Assembly (NCBI RefSeq): GCF_000626715.1
Contig: NZ_AQRA01000003.1
Span: forward strand, 248,001-312,000
Direction: 5' to 3'
Source of the DNA: Aquimarina atlantica
Lineage (GTDB): Bacteria > Bacteroidota > Bacteroidia > Flavobacteriales > Flavobacteriaceae
DNA: 64,000 bases
Shown here: positions 53,395-61,798 of the stretch, one piece after another
How positions within the stretch are numbered: position 1 is the first letter of the stretch
Layout: every line of letters starts with the position of its first letter
Notes under the pieces: model-generated
The model's database searches: none
Seen by the model: only the letters and a program-made list of their open reading frames with translations
What the model was told of the DNA's origin: nothing
Program-made: the position numbers and the translations under genes

Positions 53395-54681
53395 ATGAGT
53401 ACACAAAAATTTGCAACAGGAGCTTTGCATGCAGGCCATGATGTGTCTGCCAATGGTGGAACAAGAGCAGTGCCCATTTATCAAACAACATCGTATGTTT
53501 TTAACAATGCTGATCATGCTGCCAATCTATTTAATTTATCAGAAACAGGATTTATTTATACAAGGTTAAATAATCCAACAAATGATATCCTGGAGCAACG
53601 CCTTGCAGCATTAGAAGGAGGTATTGCAGCAGTAGTAACGTCATCGGGTACGGCAGCAATCAATACAACTTTGCTAACCTTATTAAAAACAGGTGATCAC
53701 ATAGTAGCATCGAGTAGTTTGTATGGTGGGACATACAACTTGCTAAATGTTACATTACCTAGATTTGGTATTACAACAACTTTTGTAGATCCTTCAAATC
53801 CAAATAATTTTAAAGATGCTGTACAAGAGAATACACGTGCATTTTTTGTAGAATCATTAGGAAACCCGAAGCTGGATGTTTTAGACTTAAAAGCAATTTC
53901 GTCTGAAGCCAAAACCTATAAAGTTCCTCTAATAGTCGATAACACAGTAGCCACACCAGCATTACTTAACCCTATTGAGTATGGCGCTAATATTGTAATT
54001 CATTCCCTTACAAAATATATTAGTGGTAATGGTACATCTTTGGGAGGAGCAATTATCGATGCAGGGACTTTTGATTGGTCTAGTGGTAAGTTTCCTGAAT
54101 TTACAGAACCTTCACCAGGATATCACGGACTAGTATATCACGATGTATTAGGACCAGCAGCGTTTATAGCAAAAGCAAGAATAGAAGGATTACGGGATCA
54201 TGGAGCTGCACTAAGCCCATTTAATGCATTTCAGATTTTGCAAGGTTTAGAAACCTTAGAAATTAGAATAAAAAAACATAGCGAAAATGCATTACAACTT
54301 GCTAAATGGTTAGAAAATCAAGAAGAGGTAAGTTGGGTAAAATATCCGGGACTCCAAAATGATACATACCATGAACTAGCTAAAGAATACTTGCCAAAAG
54401 GGCAAAGCGGAATCGTCACTTTTGGGGTAAAAGGTGGTTTTGACTCGGCTAAAACAGTAGCAGATGAAACCAAAATCTTCTCATTGCTGGCGAATATAGG
54501 AGATTCTAAATCTTTAATCATACACCCTGCCAGTACCACGCACCAACAACTAGACGCTGAGCAGCAAGAATCTACCGGAGTAACTCAGGACTTGATACGG
54601 TTATCGGTTGGACTCGAAGATATTGAAGATTTAAAAGAAGATTTAAAAGAAGCTTTTAATAAAGTAAAAGTCAAAATCTAA
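53395..54681 (+). CDS. metY: O-acetylhomoserine sulfhydrylase (aminocarboxypropyltransferase)
   Basis: 428 aa. Cys/Met-metabolism PLP family. Makes homocysteine from O-acetylhomoserine and sulfide. Start FATGALHAGHDVSANGGTRAVPIYQTTSY in part; PLP lysine in IHSLTKYISGNGTSLGG; LVVDN equivalent LIVDNTVATPALLNPIE; C-terminal IHPASTTHQQLDAEQQ is typical of the long MetY type. First gene behind the SAM-I riboswitch. Confidence 0.95.
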   Translation: MSTQKFATGALHAGHDVSANGGTRAVPIYQTTSYVFNNADHAANLFNLSETGFIYTRLNNPTNDILEQRLAALEGGIAAVVTSSGTAAINTTLLTLLKTGDHIVASSSLYGGTYNLLNVTLPRFGITTTFVDPSNPNNFKDAVQENTRAFFVESLGNPKLDVLDLKAISSEAKTYKVPLIVDNTVATPALLNPIEYGANIVIHSLTKYISGNGTSLGGAIIDAGTFDWSSGKFPEFTEPSPGYHGLVYHDVLGPAAFIAKARIEGLRDHGAALSPFNAFQILQGLETLEIRIKKHSENALQLAKWLENQEEVSWVKYPGLQNDTYHELAKEYLPKGQSGIVTFGVKGGFDSAKTVADETKIFSLLANIGDSKSLIIHPASTTHQQLDAEQQESTGVTQDLIRLSVGLEDIEDLKEDLKEAFNKVKVKI

Positions 54682-54764
54682 TAGACCCAAAAATCGGTAT
54701 CCTTTTTTAAAAGGATTTATAATAATGAGGGAGTATCAAAATGACCTCAAAGAAATTATAAATA

Positions 54765-55727
54765 ATGCTTCAAGAATTAGACATCTTAAACTACACTACG
54801 ATAAAGGGAAGATCTATTGATCAGATTCATCTCACATACGAAGTATTTGGGAAACCCCTTTATACGGCACCAATTGTTTTAGTTAACCATGCTCTTACTG
54901 GCAATTCTGCTGTATGTGGAGAGCATGGTTGGTGGAATGGCCTGATAGGGAAAGATAAGTGCATTGATACCAATAGATATACCGTTCTGTCTTTTAATAT
55001 CCCTGGAAATGGATATGATGGAAAAGAAGAAAACTTAATTGAAGAGTATAAAATATTTAATGCACGAGATATTGCAGCAATTTTCTCTGAAGGGCTAAAA
55101 CTATTGAAAATTGATAAGCTACATGCTGTAATCGGAGGATCTGTTGGTGGTGGTATTGCATGGGAATTAGCAGCTCTTAATCCCAGTTTGATTACCCATT
55201 TAATCCCAGTAGCTACAGATTGGAAATCTACAGATTGGTTAAAAGCCAATTGTTTGGTACAAGAACAGATTTTATTGAATTCTAAAGACCCTGTTCATGA
55301 TGCCAGATTACATGCTATGTTGATCTATAGATCACCAGAATCATTTAAGCAAAAATTTAACCGTACTTATAATGATGAAAAAGACATGTATAATATAGAA
55401 AGTTGGTTGTTGTATCACGGAGAAAAACTAGACGGTAGATTTGCACTTTCTGCCTACAAGGAACTAAATCATATCCTGGCAAATATCGATATAACCAAAG
55501 GACGAGGAGATTTTGATGAAGTAGTCGCATCAATCCAATCCAATATTCATATCATCAGTGTAGATTCTGATATATTTTTTACAGCGGAAGAAGATAGGGC
55601 TACATTTAAAAAGCTGAAAAGAGTAAAACAAAATGTTACTCACAAAATAATTAACTCGGTTCATGGTCATGATGCCTTTTTAATAGAATTTGAACAATTG
55701 AATGCATTATTGAAAGATGTGTTTTAA
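54765..55727 (+). CDS. metX: Homoserine O-acetyltransferase-like alpha/beta hydrolase
   Basis: 320 aa, shorter than E. coli-type MetX relatives (~370). Alpha/beta fold with VLVNHALTGNSAVCGEHGWW in part, the nucleophile elbow GGSVGGGIAWELA, the acid in SVDSDIFF and the His in HGHDAFLIEF. With acetyl-CoA it would give O-acetylhomoserine, the MetY substrate. Placed between metY and the kinase-dehydrogenase, which supports the role. 83 bases after metY. Confidence 0.9.
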   Translation: MLQELDILNYTTIKGRSIDQIHLTYEVFGKPLYTAPIVLVNHALTGNSAVCGEHGWWNGLIGKDKCIDTNRYTVLSFNIPGNGYDGKEENLIEEYKIFNARDIAAIFSEGLKLLKIDKLHAVIGGSVGGGIAWELAALNPSLITHLIPVATDWKSTDWLKANCLVQEQILLNSKDPVHDARLHAMLIYRSPESFKQKFNRTYNDEKDMYNIESWLLYHGEKLDGRFALSAYKELNHILANIDITKGRGDFDEVVASIQSNIHIISVDSDIFFTAEEDRATFKKLKRVKQNVTHKIINSVHGHDAFLIEFEQLNALLKDVF

Positions 55728-55740
55728 AGAAAAAGAAAAA

Positions 55741-58155
55741 ATGAAAGTTTTAAAATTTGGAGGAAAATCACTTGCGAACGGAAAAGGAATTCATGCAGTG
55801 ATAGATATAATTGAAGATAAGGTTAAAAATGGTGAAAAGATTACCGTTGTCCTTTCTGCTCGTGGTAATACAACCGATGAGCTTGAAGAAATTCTTGAAA
55901 AAGCCGTTAAAGGAAAAAAATACCAATCACAGCTAGAAGCACTTAAAAAGTATCAAATTGCAGATTTTAATAATGCCGATTTTACTCAGGAATTCGAAAC
56001 ATTAGATAAACTTTTTGAAGGAGTCTCACTTTTAGGCGATTATAGTAAGAGAATAAAAGATCAAGTACTATCACAAGGCGAAGTTATTTCGGCCAAATTG
56101 GTAACGCAAATCCTTAAAGAGAAAAACATCAAAGCTAATTTTACCGATAGTAGAACTCTTATCATCACAGATGCCCAATTTGGAGATGCCCAGCCTCTCG
56201 ATAAGCTATCCAAAGAAAATGTAATTAATCATTTTCAAACATATAATGGGGCTACAGTAAATATAGTCACAGGTTTTATAGCATCTAATACCAAAAATGA
56301 AACGACTACTTTAGGAAGAAACGGAAGTAATTATACAGCATCATTGCTAGCAAATTATCTAGAAGCAGAAGAATTACAAAGTTTTACTCATGTAAACGGG
56401 ATCTATACGGCAAACCCAGACTTAGTTCCTGATGCTATAAAAATTGAAAAACTATCATTTACAGAAGCTAATGAATTAGCATATTTTGGAGCTAATATTT
56501 TACATGCAAAAACAATAATCCCATTAATAGAAAAGAATATCCCGCTTAGGATTTTAAATACTTTTGATCATAAAAATAAAGGAACTTTAATTACATCAGA
56601 AGCAAGTGAAAAAGGAATCAAATCTCTTTCTGTTTTAGAGAATGTGGCTCTAGTCAATCTCGAAGGAAGAGGGCTTTTGGGAAAAGTAGGAGTAGATGCA
56701 AGAATATTTAAGGCACTGGCTCATAAAAACATTAGTGTTAGTATTATTTCACAAGGTTCATCAGAACGAGGGATAGGTTTTGTTGTCGAAGCCGATAAAG
56801 CAAAAGAAGCTAAATCTATATTAGAGCAAGAATTCGAATCAGATTTTTATAAACGTGATGTTAGTGGTATTTCGATAGAAAAAGATGTCTCTGTGATTTC
56901 TATTATTGGTCAGGATCTAAGTACATTTCATAAGCCATATAATGCACTGATTAAGAATCAGGTAATTCCATTATTGTTTAATAATACAGTTACAGGAAAG
57001 AATGTGAGTTTGGTAGTGCGAAAAGAACAATTACATCGTGCTTTAAATGTGATTCATGGTGAGATTTTCGAAATTTCTAAAAAAATCAATATAGCCATAT
57101 TTGGCCATGGATTAGTAGGAGGCACGTTGATAGATCAAATCTTAAAATCTTCAGAACAGATCGAAAAACGAAAAAAGATCAACCTCAATATTTTTGCAGT
57201 AGCAAATTCTAGAAAAGTGCTCTTAAATAAAAACGGGGTAGCGCAAAACTGGAAAAATGCTATCGGCGAAAAAGGAATTACTTATACAGTAGAAGATGTG
57301 ATTCGATTTGCAGATGATCATCATTTAGAAAATCTGATAGCTATTGATAATACAGCCAGCCAGGGGTTTACAGAAAATTATATCAATTTGGTAGAACATG
57401 GTTTTGATTTAGTTTCTTCTAATAAAGTAGCCAATACATTAAGTTTCGATTTTTATAAGAAATTAAGGGCTAAACTAGATGAAAATCAAAAACAATACCT
57501 GTACGAAACTAATGTAGGGGCTGGATTGCCATTAATTGATACAATTAAATTATTGCATTTGTCGGGAGAGAATATAACCCGAATCAAAGGAGTTTTCTCT
57601 GGATCATTAAGTTATTTGTTTAATACTTTTTCTGTAGAAGAACGACCGTTTAGTGAAGTGTTACAAGAAGCAATTGATAAAGGATTTACCGAGCCTGATC
57701 CTAGAGAAGACCTCTGTGGTAATGATGTAGGCCGAAAATTATTAATTCTGGCAAGAGAATTGGATTTAAGTAACGAATTTGAAGATATTAATATTCATAA
57801 TCTAATTCCTGAAGAACTAAGAGCTGGAGAAGCAAAAGAATTTTTAGGAAGGTTAAAAGAGCTGGATGTTGTTTATAAAAAAGTTAAAGAAGAGCAAAAA
57901 CCTGATCATGTATTGCGATATATTGGTGATCTTTGGGGTGATTTGTCACAAGAGAAAGGAAATTTGGATGTTAAATTAGTTTCGGTACCTCAAAGTAGTG
58001 CGTTAGGGCAGGTAAAAGGTTCCGACTCTATATTCGAGATTTATACAGAATCTTATGGCGATCAACCTATCGTAATTCAGGGAGCTGGCGCCGGAGCAGC
58101 CGTAACAGCAAGAGGAGTATTTGGAGATGTCTTACGATTAGCAGAAAAAGGATGA
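55741..58155 (+). CDS. thrA: Bifunctional aspartokinase / homoserine dehydrogenase
   Basis: 804 aa from the ATG at 55741 (MKVLKFGGKSLANG); an earlier in-frame ATG at 55717 lies inside the metX end and lacks family support. Aspartokinase domain ~1-290 (LGRNGSNYTASLLANYL), two ACT-like segments ~300-450 with LVNLEGRGLLGKVG and SIIGQDLS, NAD-binding IAIFGHGLVGGTLIDQI near 455, and homoserine dehydrogenase catalytic region (YETNVGAGLPLIDTIK, GFTEPDPREDLCGNDVGRK). Supplies homoserine to MetX. Could be called metL. Confidence 0.96.
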   Translation: MKVLKFGGKSLANGKGIHAVIDIIEDKVKNGEKITVVLSARGNTTDELEEILEKAVKGKKYQSQLEALKKYQIADFNNADFTQEFETLDKLFEGVSLLGDYSKRIKDQVLSQGEVISAKLVTQILKEKNIKANFTDSRTLIITDAQFGDAQPLDKLSKENVINHFQTYNGATVNIVTGFIASNTKNETTTLGRNGSNYTASLLANYLEAEELQSFTHVNGIYTANPDLVPDAIKIEKLSFTEANELAYFGANILHAKTIIPLIEKNIPLRILNTFDHKNKGTLITSEASEKGIKSLSVLENVALVNLEGRGLLGKVGVDARIFKALAHKNISVSIISQGSSERGIGFVVEADKAKEAKSILEQEFESDFYKRDVSGISIEKDVSVISIIGQDLSTFHKPYNALIKNQVIPLLFNNTVTGKNVSLVVRKEQLHRALNVIHGEIFEISKKINIAIFGHGLVGGTLIDQILKSSEQIEKRKKINLNIFAVANSRKVLLNKNGVAQNWKNAIGEKGITYTVEDVIRFADDHHLENLIAIDNTASQGFTENYINLVEHGFDLVSSNKVANTLSFDFYKKLRAKLDENQKQYLYETNVGAGLPLIDTIKLLHLSGENITRIKGVFSGSLSYLFNTFSVEERPFSEVLQEAIDKGFTEPDPREDLCGNDVGRKLLILARELDLSNEFEDINIHNLIPEELRAGEAKEFLGRLKELDVVYKKVKEEQKPDHVLRYIGDLWGDLSQEKGNLDVKLVSVPQSSALGQVKGSDSIFEIYTESYGDQPIVIQGAGAGAAVTARGVFGDVLRLAEKG

Positions 58156-58163
58156 AATAATAA

Positions 58164-58286
58164 TTGCGTTAGGGATTGAAGCGACATCCTTTTATAATCC
58201 TGTTAGCCTAGAATAGTATCGAAAGGCTTTTAGATTATAAAAGGTATAGCTGAAAGCCCGACCTCTAATTAATTAGGGGAACGCCC
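58164..58286 (+). ncRNA. Flavo-1-like structured RNA, copy 2
   Basis: TGCGTTAGGGATTGAAGC then a perfect 12-bp stem CCTTTTATAATC (58188-58199) / GATTATAAAAGG (58233-58244) with an inner AGCCT/AGGCT stem, then TATAGCTGAAAGCCCGACC and a final hairpin ending in GGGGAACGCCC. Same conserved ends as 17128-17256. Sits between the aspartokinase gene and osmC, so it may be in a 5' UTR. Confidence 0.65.
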
Positions 58287-58299
58287 AAAACAATATACA

Positions 58300-58725
58300 A
58301 TGAAAATACAACTAAAAAGAATAGACAACGATTATCATTTCGAGTTAAAAAATGAAAGAGGGCATGTAACCTATATAGATAGTACTGCCAAAGTTGGAGG
58401 ACATGATCAGGCACCAAGCCCAATGGAATATGTATTGATGGGAGTAGCTGGATGTAGTGCAATTGATATAATTTCTATTTTGAAGAAACAACGACAGGAA
58501 ATTACAGACTATAGAGCAGAAGTAGATGGTGCTCGCGAAGAAATTGATGGAGCAAAACCATTTAAAAAAATTACAGTGACCGTTTATCTCGAAGGGGATA
58601 TTACTTCAGAAAAAGCACAGAGGGCGGCAGAATTGTCATTTGAGAAATATTGTTCGGTATCCAAAACATTAGAACCTACGGCTACAATAGAGTACAAGGT
58701 AGTGGTTAATAATAAAGAAGTATGA
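58300..58725 (+). CDS. OsmC family protein
   Basis: 141 aa, the OsmC/Ohr-like fold with both conserved cysteines: GVAGCSAIDIISIL and EKYCSVSKTLEP. Predicted thiol peroxidase that reduces organic peroxides. Its stop overlaps the start of the sulfhydrylase gene (ATGA), so translation is coupled. No motif distinguishes OsmC from YhfA-type members. Confidence 0.92.
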   Translation: MKIQLKRIDNDYHFELKNERGHVTYIDSTAKVGGHDQAPSPMEYVLMGVAGCSAIDIISILKKQRQEITDYRAEVDGAREEIDGAKPFKKITVTVYLEGDITSEKAQRAAELSFEKYCSVSKTLEPTATIEYKVVVNNKEV

Positions 58726-59900
58726 GTCTTAAAAGTTTAAATTTTGAAACACAAGCGGTAAGAACGCAAACTGATAAAACACAGTTTTTAGAGCATTCTA
58801 CACCGATGTATTTAACTTCGGGCTTTGTTTTTGAAGATGCCGAAGAGATGAGAGCCTCTTTTGCAGAAGAAAAAGAACGAAATCTATATAGCCGTTTTAG
58901 CAATCCTAATACAACAGAATTTGTAGATAAGATTTGCAAATTAGAAGGAGCAGAAGATGGGTATGCATTTGCGACCGGTATGGCAGCCGTGTTTTCTACA
59001 TTTGCTGCGTTATTAGATGCTGGCGATCATATTATTTCGGCTCGATCTGTATTTGGTTCTACCCATACTTTATTTACCAAATATTTACCAAAATGGAATA
59101 TCGAAACTAGTTATTTTAGAGTAGATGAGGTGGATAAAATAGAAAGTTTGATCCTGCCCAATACAAAAATTATATATGCCGAATCCCCAACAAATCCAGG
59201 AGTAGATGTTTTAGATTTAGAATTGTTGGGTGCGATCGCAAAAGAACACAACCTGCTTTTGGTTATTGATAATTGTTTTGCGACCCCTTATTTGCAAAAT
59301 CCAATTAAGTTTGGTGCAGATTTAGTAATTCATTCTGCAACTAAATTAATTGATGGTCAGGGAAGAGTTCTGGGAGGAGTGACTGTTGGTAAAAAAGAAC
59401 TGATAAGAGAAATTTACCTTTTTTCGCGTAATACGGGTCCATCACTGTCACCTTTTAATGCATGGATATTGTCTAAAAGTTTAGAAACCTTGGCAGTTCG
59501 GGTAGACCGTCACTGTGAGAATGCGCTAAAGCTAGCAGAGTTTTTAGAATCACATCCTAAAATAAACTGGGTGAAATATCCATTCTTGAAATCTCACCCA
59601 CAATATGAAGTTGCTAAAAAGCAAATGAAAATGGGAGGTAATGTTGTTGCTTTTGAAGTAAAAGGAGGGGTACAAGGAGGTAAAACTTTTTTTAATAGTG
59701 TACAAATGTGTTCTCTATCTGCTAACCTTGGTGATACCAGAACCATAATTACGCATCCTGCTTCAACAACACATAGCAAGTTAGCTGATGAAGATAAGCT
59801 TGTTGTTGGGATTACAGATGGAATGGTACGTTGTTCTGTGGGGTTAGAGCATATTGATGATGTTATATCAGATATTGAACAAGCGTTAGAAAAAATATAG
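58722..59900 (+). CDS. metZ: O-succinylhomoserine/O-acetylhomoserine sulfhydrylase (PLP)
   Basis: 392 aa, the shorter MetZ/MetB branch. LNFETQAVRTQTDKTQFLEHSTPMYLTSG in part, YSRFSNPNT, PLP lysine in IHSATKLIDGQGRVLGG, C-terminal HPASTTHSKLADEDK and VGLEHIDDVISDIEQAL. Makes homocysteine from an activated homoserine. A second sulfhydrylase alongside MetY, so the two may differ in acyl donor or in regulation. Annotation as MetZ versus cystathionine enzyme is by resemblance. Confidence 0.9.
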   Translation: MSLKSLNFETQAVRTQTDKTQFLEHSTPMYLTSGFVFEDAEEMRASFAEEKERNLYSRFSNPNTTEFVDKICKLEGAEDGYAFATGMAAVFSTFAALLDAGDHIISARSVFGSTHTLFTKYLPKWNIETSYFRVDEVDKIESLILPNTKIIYAESPTNPGVDVLDLELLGAIAKEHNLLLVIDNCFATPYLQNPIKFGADLVIHSATKLIDGQGRVLGGVTVGKKELIREIYLFSRNTGPSLSPFNAWILSKSLETLAVRVDRHCENALKLAEFLESHPKINWVKYPFLKSHPQYEVAKKQMKMGGNVVAFEVKGGVQGGKTFFNSVQMCSLSANLGDTRTIITHPASTTHSKLADEDKLVVGITDGMVRCSVGLEHIDDVISDIEQALEKI

Positions 59901-59940
59901 AAGCTATAAAACTTCTTATCAGTATTGATATAAAAAATGA

Positions 59941-59976
59941 AAAATGCTCTGAAAATCAATTTTCAGAGCATTTTTT
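59941..59976. terminator. Bidirectional intrinsic terminator
   Basis: AAAATGCTCTGAAAA, TCAA loop, TTTTCAGAGCATTTT, then TT. 15-bp perfect stem. Ends the methionine operon (+) and probably the peptide genes (-). Confidence 0.93.
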
Positions 59977-60001
59977 GATGAAAATTAATTAATTTTTACG
60001 G

Positions 60002-60193
60002 TTATATAAAATGGCAACGCCCGTTCGACATGCATGTCCCTGCATCACAAAATAAACGTACTCCACCTCTCCAGGTACAGCATTGATATCCATTTTGATA
60101 ACAACCAAAACCTCTTCCTCTCGAACCAGAGATTGAACTTTGTTCGGTTTTACTTAATAAGGAAACTCCTTCTAAATTTAAAATTTTTTTCAT
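60002..60193 (-). CDS. Cysteine-rich leader peptide (candidate secreted microprotein), copy 2
   Basis: 63 aa from the ATG at 60193, which matches the start of its paralogue; a longer frame exists but runs back through the other gene. Leader MKKILNLEGVSLLSKTEQ, SSISGS, then a core with six cysteines spaced C-x6-CC-x9-C-x4-C-x5-C. The leader resembles bacteriocin-type leaders of Bacteroidota with a double-Gly-like end (here GS). No membrane span. Likely exported and disulfide-bonded, or a RiPP precursor. No transporter is adjacent. Confidence 0.82.
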   Translation of the reverse strand: MKKILNLEGVSLLSKTEQSSISGSRGRGFGCYQNGYQCCTWRGGVRLFCDAGTCMSNGRCHFI

Positions 60194-60206
60194 AATATAA
60201 TTTGTT

Positions 60207-60392
60207 TTAAGAATACACACAATATCCATTTGGTAGGCATTGTCCTGCACCACATAGGCTTCCATTACCGGTTTCTCTACAGCACTGATTTCCGTTTTGA
60301 AAACACGGAGTCCCGCTGCGCGAACCCAAAATTTGACTTTGATCATTTTTACTTAATAAGGAAACTCCTCCTAAGTTTAAAATTTTTTTCAT
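60207..60392 (-). CDS. Cysteine-rich leader peptide (candidate secreted microprotein), copy 1
   Basis: 61 aa. Leader MKKILNLGGVSLLSKNDQ, SQILGS, then six cysteines C-x6-CC-x8-C-x4-C-x5-C; the core is glycine/asparagine-rich (CFQNGNQCC). 13 bases separate its stop from the next peptide's start, and the two 5' regions (TTCTTAAAACAAATTA then ATTATG) are repeated with a 199-bp period, so one arose from the other by tandem duplication; the stop codon of copy 1 lies inside that repeated block. Confidence 0.85.
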   Translation of the reverse strand: MKKILNLGGVSLLSKNDQSQILGSRSGTPCFQNGNQCCRETGNGSLCGAGQCLPNGYCVYS

Positions 60393-60479
60393 AATGTAAT
60401 TTGTTTTAAGAATGAATAGAATTACATATTTGTGTTGGGGTACTATTGGTTAAATAGGTAATTCTATAATTTAGTTTCT

Positions 60480-60526
60480 CAAATTTAAAATTTCAATATA
60501 GGATATAGCCCCCCGTAAACAGGGGG
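60480..60526 (-). promoter_or_regulatory. Promoter of the peptide genes with a G/C palindrome
   Basis: Minus strand: CCCCCTGTTTACGGGGGG (60526-60509, interrupted palindrome in an AT-rich setting), 21 nt, TAAATTTG (60487-60480, exact TAnnTTTG). It lies ~90 bases before the first peptide start. The palindrome takes the place of the -33 box, as do the elements before the SRLSGW genes. Confidence 0.6.
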
Positions 60527-60573
60527 ATATGTATTTTTGATTATAAAAACAGGTTTTAGGAAAATGAGCAAAT

Positions 60574-60604
60574 AAAAAAAACTGAGAAATTTCTCAGTTT
60601 TTTT
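60574..60604. terminator. Intrinsic terminator of the lipocalin-like lipoprotein gene
   Basis: A run of A, ACTGAGAAATTTCTCAGT (self-complementary) and seven T. It lies 27 bases after the minus-strand stop at 60632. Confidence 0.85.
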
Positions 60605-60631
60605 ATCCAAAGAATTAAGAAGCTTATAACC

Positions 60632-61174
60632 TTATTTTTTTGTCAAAGTAAAAATTTGACTTCCGGTAACTTCAAAAGTAATTCCTTGTTGTTCGACCGT
60701 TTCTTTGATGTCTTTTTTTATACTCATAGTTTGTGCTGTTAATGCGATAATATCAAAAGACGCATCTTTTTCGGCAACAGTAGTAATTAATTTAGTTCCA
60801 TCTATTTTCCACTCTCCAGCTCCAATAAAATCAGGAATTGATTCTTCATAATCAATAGACTGCGTAGGGATAGTTATTTTTGCTACTAATGTAAACCCTC
60901 CAGTGCTAGTAAAAGTATTGGGTTTATCGGTGTCAGAAACTTCTGTAAAAGTTGCTTCTGCAGTATAATCTTTACCCGATATAGAATAACTACCATTCAC
61001 AGGTATGTTTTCAATAGTAGCAGTAACTTTTCCATTTTCAGATTTGACATCCGAAAGACTCCACTCACCAGGGATTAAGGATTGATCAATTTCAATTGGA
61101 GAATCATCATCGTTGTTACAAGAAACAAATAATAAGGTACTTGCTAAACATAAAAACATTGCAAATCTTTTCAT
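60632..61174 (-). CDS. Lipocalin-like lipoprotein, function unknown
   Basis: 180 aa. Lipobox LASTLLFVSC, Asp-rich linker, then a beta-barrel-like body: IPGEWSLSDVKSENGK, VNGSYSISGKDYTAEATFTE, FTSTGGFTLVAKI, AGEWKIDGTKLITTV. The GEW..I..G..L pattern resembles lipocalin-like domains of Bacteroidota. No conserved ligand residues identified. Precedes the peptide genes on the same strand but is separated by a terminator. Confidence 0.75.
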   Translation of the reverse strand: MKRFAMFLCLASTLLFVSCNNDDDSPIEIDQSLIPGEWSLSDVKSENGKVTATIENIPVNGSYSISGKDYTAEATFTEVSDTDKPNTFTSTGGFTLVAKITIPTQSIDYEESIPDFIGAGEWKIDGTKLITTVAEKDASFDIIALTAQTMSIKKDIKETVEQQGITFEVTGSQIFTLTKK

Positions 61175-61340
61175 TTCGATTATATATTTTGGGTTAATAT
61201 TACTTTTATCAACGAGTTAGAAATTTACATATTGTCATTTTTTCTAGAGGAAGTCTCTTTTTGTGTGATTTTTAAGGATAATTAGTAAAAGTTTAATAGG
61301 GTGTTCTTCAATAAATTATCTAATGATTCTGGGATTGACC

Positions 61341-61364
61341 TAATAATCTACTAAATTACTAGGG
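61341..61364 (+). repeat. Direct repeat TAATAATCTACTA-N6-TAGGG, copy 1
   Basis: Identical outer bases to 61456-61479; only the 6-base middle differs. Candidate operator before the cys operon. Confidence 0.6.
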
Positions 61365-61445
61365 TTTTTGTTGAAGATATCATAATTCTTATGATTTTAT
61401 GTAAGAACTTTTGAGATTTTTATGCTATAAACAAAATATTATATA

Positions 61446-61453
61446 TACATTTG
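61446..61453 (+). promoter_or_regulatory. Candidate -7 box of the cys operon
   Basis: TACATTTG, exact TAnnTTTG match, three bases before the second direct repeat, so a protein on the repeat would cover the transcription start. Confidence 0.55.
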
Positions 61454-61455
61454 TT

Positions 61456-61479
61456 TAATAATCTACTATTCCGATAGGG
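61456..61479 (+). repeat. Direct repeat TAATAATCTACTA-N6-TAGGG, copy 2
   Basis: Second copy, 115 bases after the first; overlaps the predicted transcription start. The extended core CTACTATTCCGATAGGGT is reminiscent of Rrf2-type sites, but this is inference. Confidence 0.6.
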
Positions 61480-61499
61480 TAATAGAGTTTTAGAAAAAA

Positions 61500-61766
61500 A
61501 TGATTTTAGATCAGATGATATTAGATAAAGTGGCTACGCAGAAAACAACGTATCAGAAGGATAAAACCTCTGAGAAACCAATACGTAGTATCGCAAAAGC
61601 AGTAAGCTGGAGAGTCGTGGGTACATTAGATACATTGATAGTGTCTTATGTGTTAACAGGAGAGATTGCTCTAGCTACTTCGATTGCATCTATTGATTTT
61701 GTGACAAAAATGATTCTGTATTTTTTTCACGAAAGAATTTGGAATCGTATTAAATGGGGAAAATAA
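61500..61766 (+). CDS. DUF2061 membrane protein of the sulfate assimilation operon
   Basis: 88 aa. DUF2061 core RSIAKAVSWRVVGTLDTLIVSYVLTGEIALA in part, then SIDFVTKMILYFFHERIWNRI; two membrane helices. In Bacteroidota and others DUF2061 often lies with cys genes, as here, which hints at sulfate or sulfite handling. Function untested. cysH starts 32 bases later. Confidence 0.92.
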   Translation: MILDQMILDKVATQKTTYQKDKTSEKPIRSIAKAVSWRVVGTLDTLIVSYVLTGEIALATSIASIDFVTKMILYFFHERIWNRIKWGK

Positions 61767-61798
61767 TTGCTATAGTAGAAAAATAAGTATAGTAGGCT

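Larger units (their letters stand above)
61175..61499. other. 325-base regulatory region before the sulfate assimilation operon
   Basis: No gene. Holds two direct copies of a 24-base element (61341-61364, 61456-61479) and the operon -7 box. Also the start region of the minus-strand lipoprotein. Confidence 0.7.

Noticed and set aside
53238..53441. Open frame across the SAM-I leader
   Set aside because: Overlaps the riboswitch and its expression platform and has no family resemblance; a shadow of a structured leader.
60194..60346. N-terminal extension of the second cysteine-rich peptide
   Set aside because: It is out-of-frame reading of the first peptide gene; the true start is 60193, supported by the paralogue.
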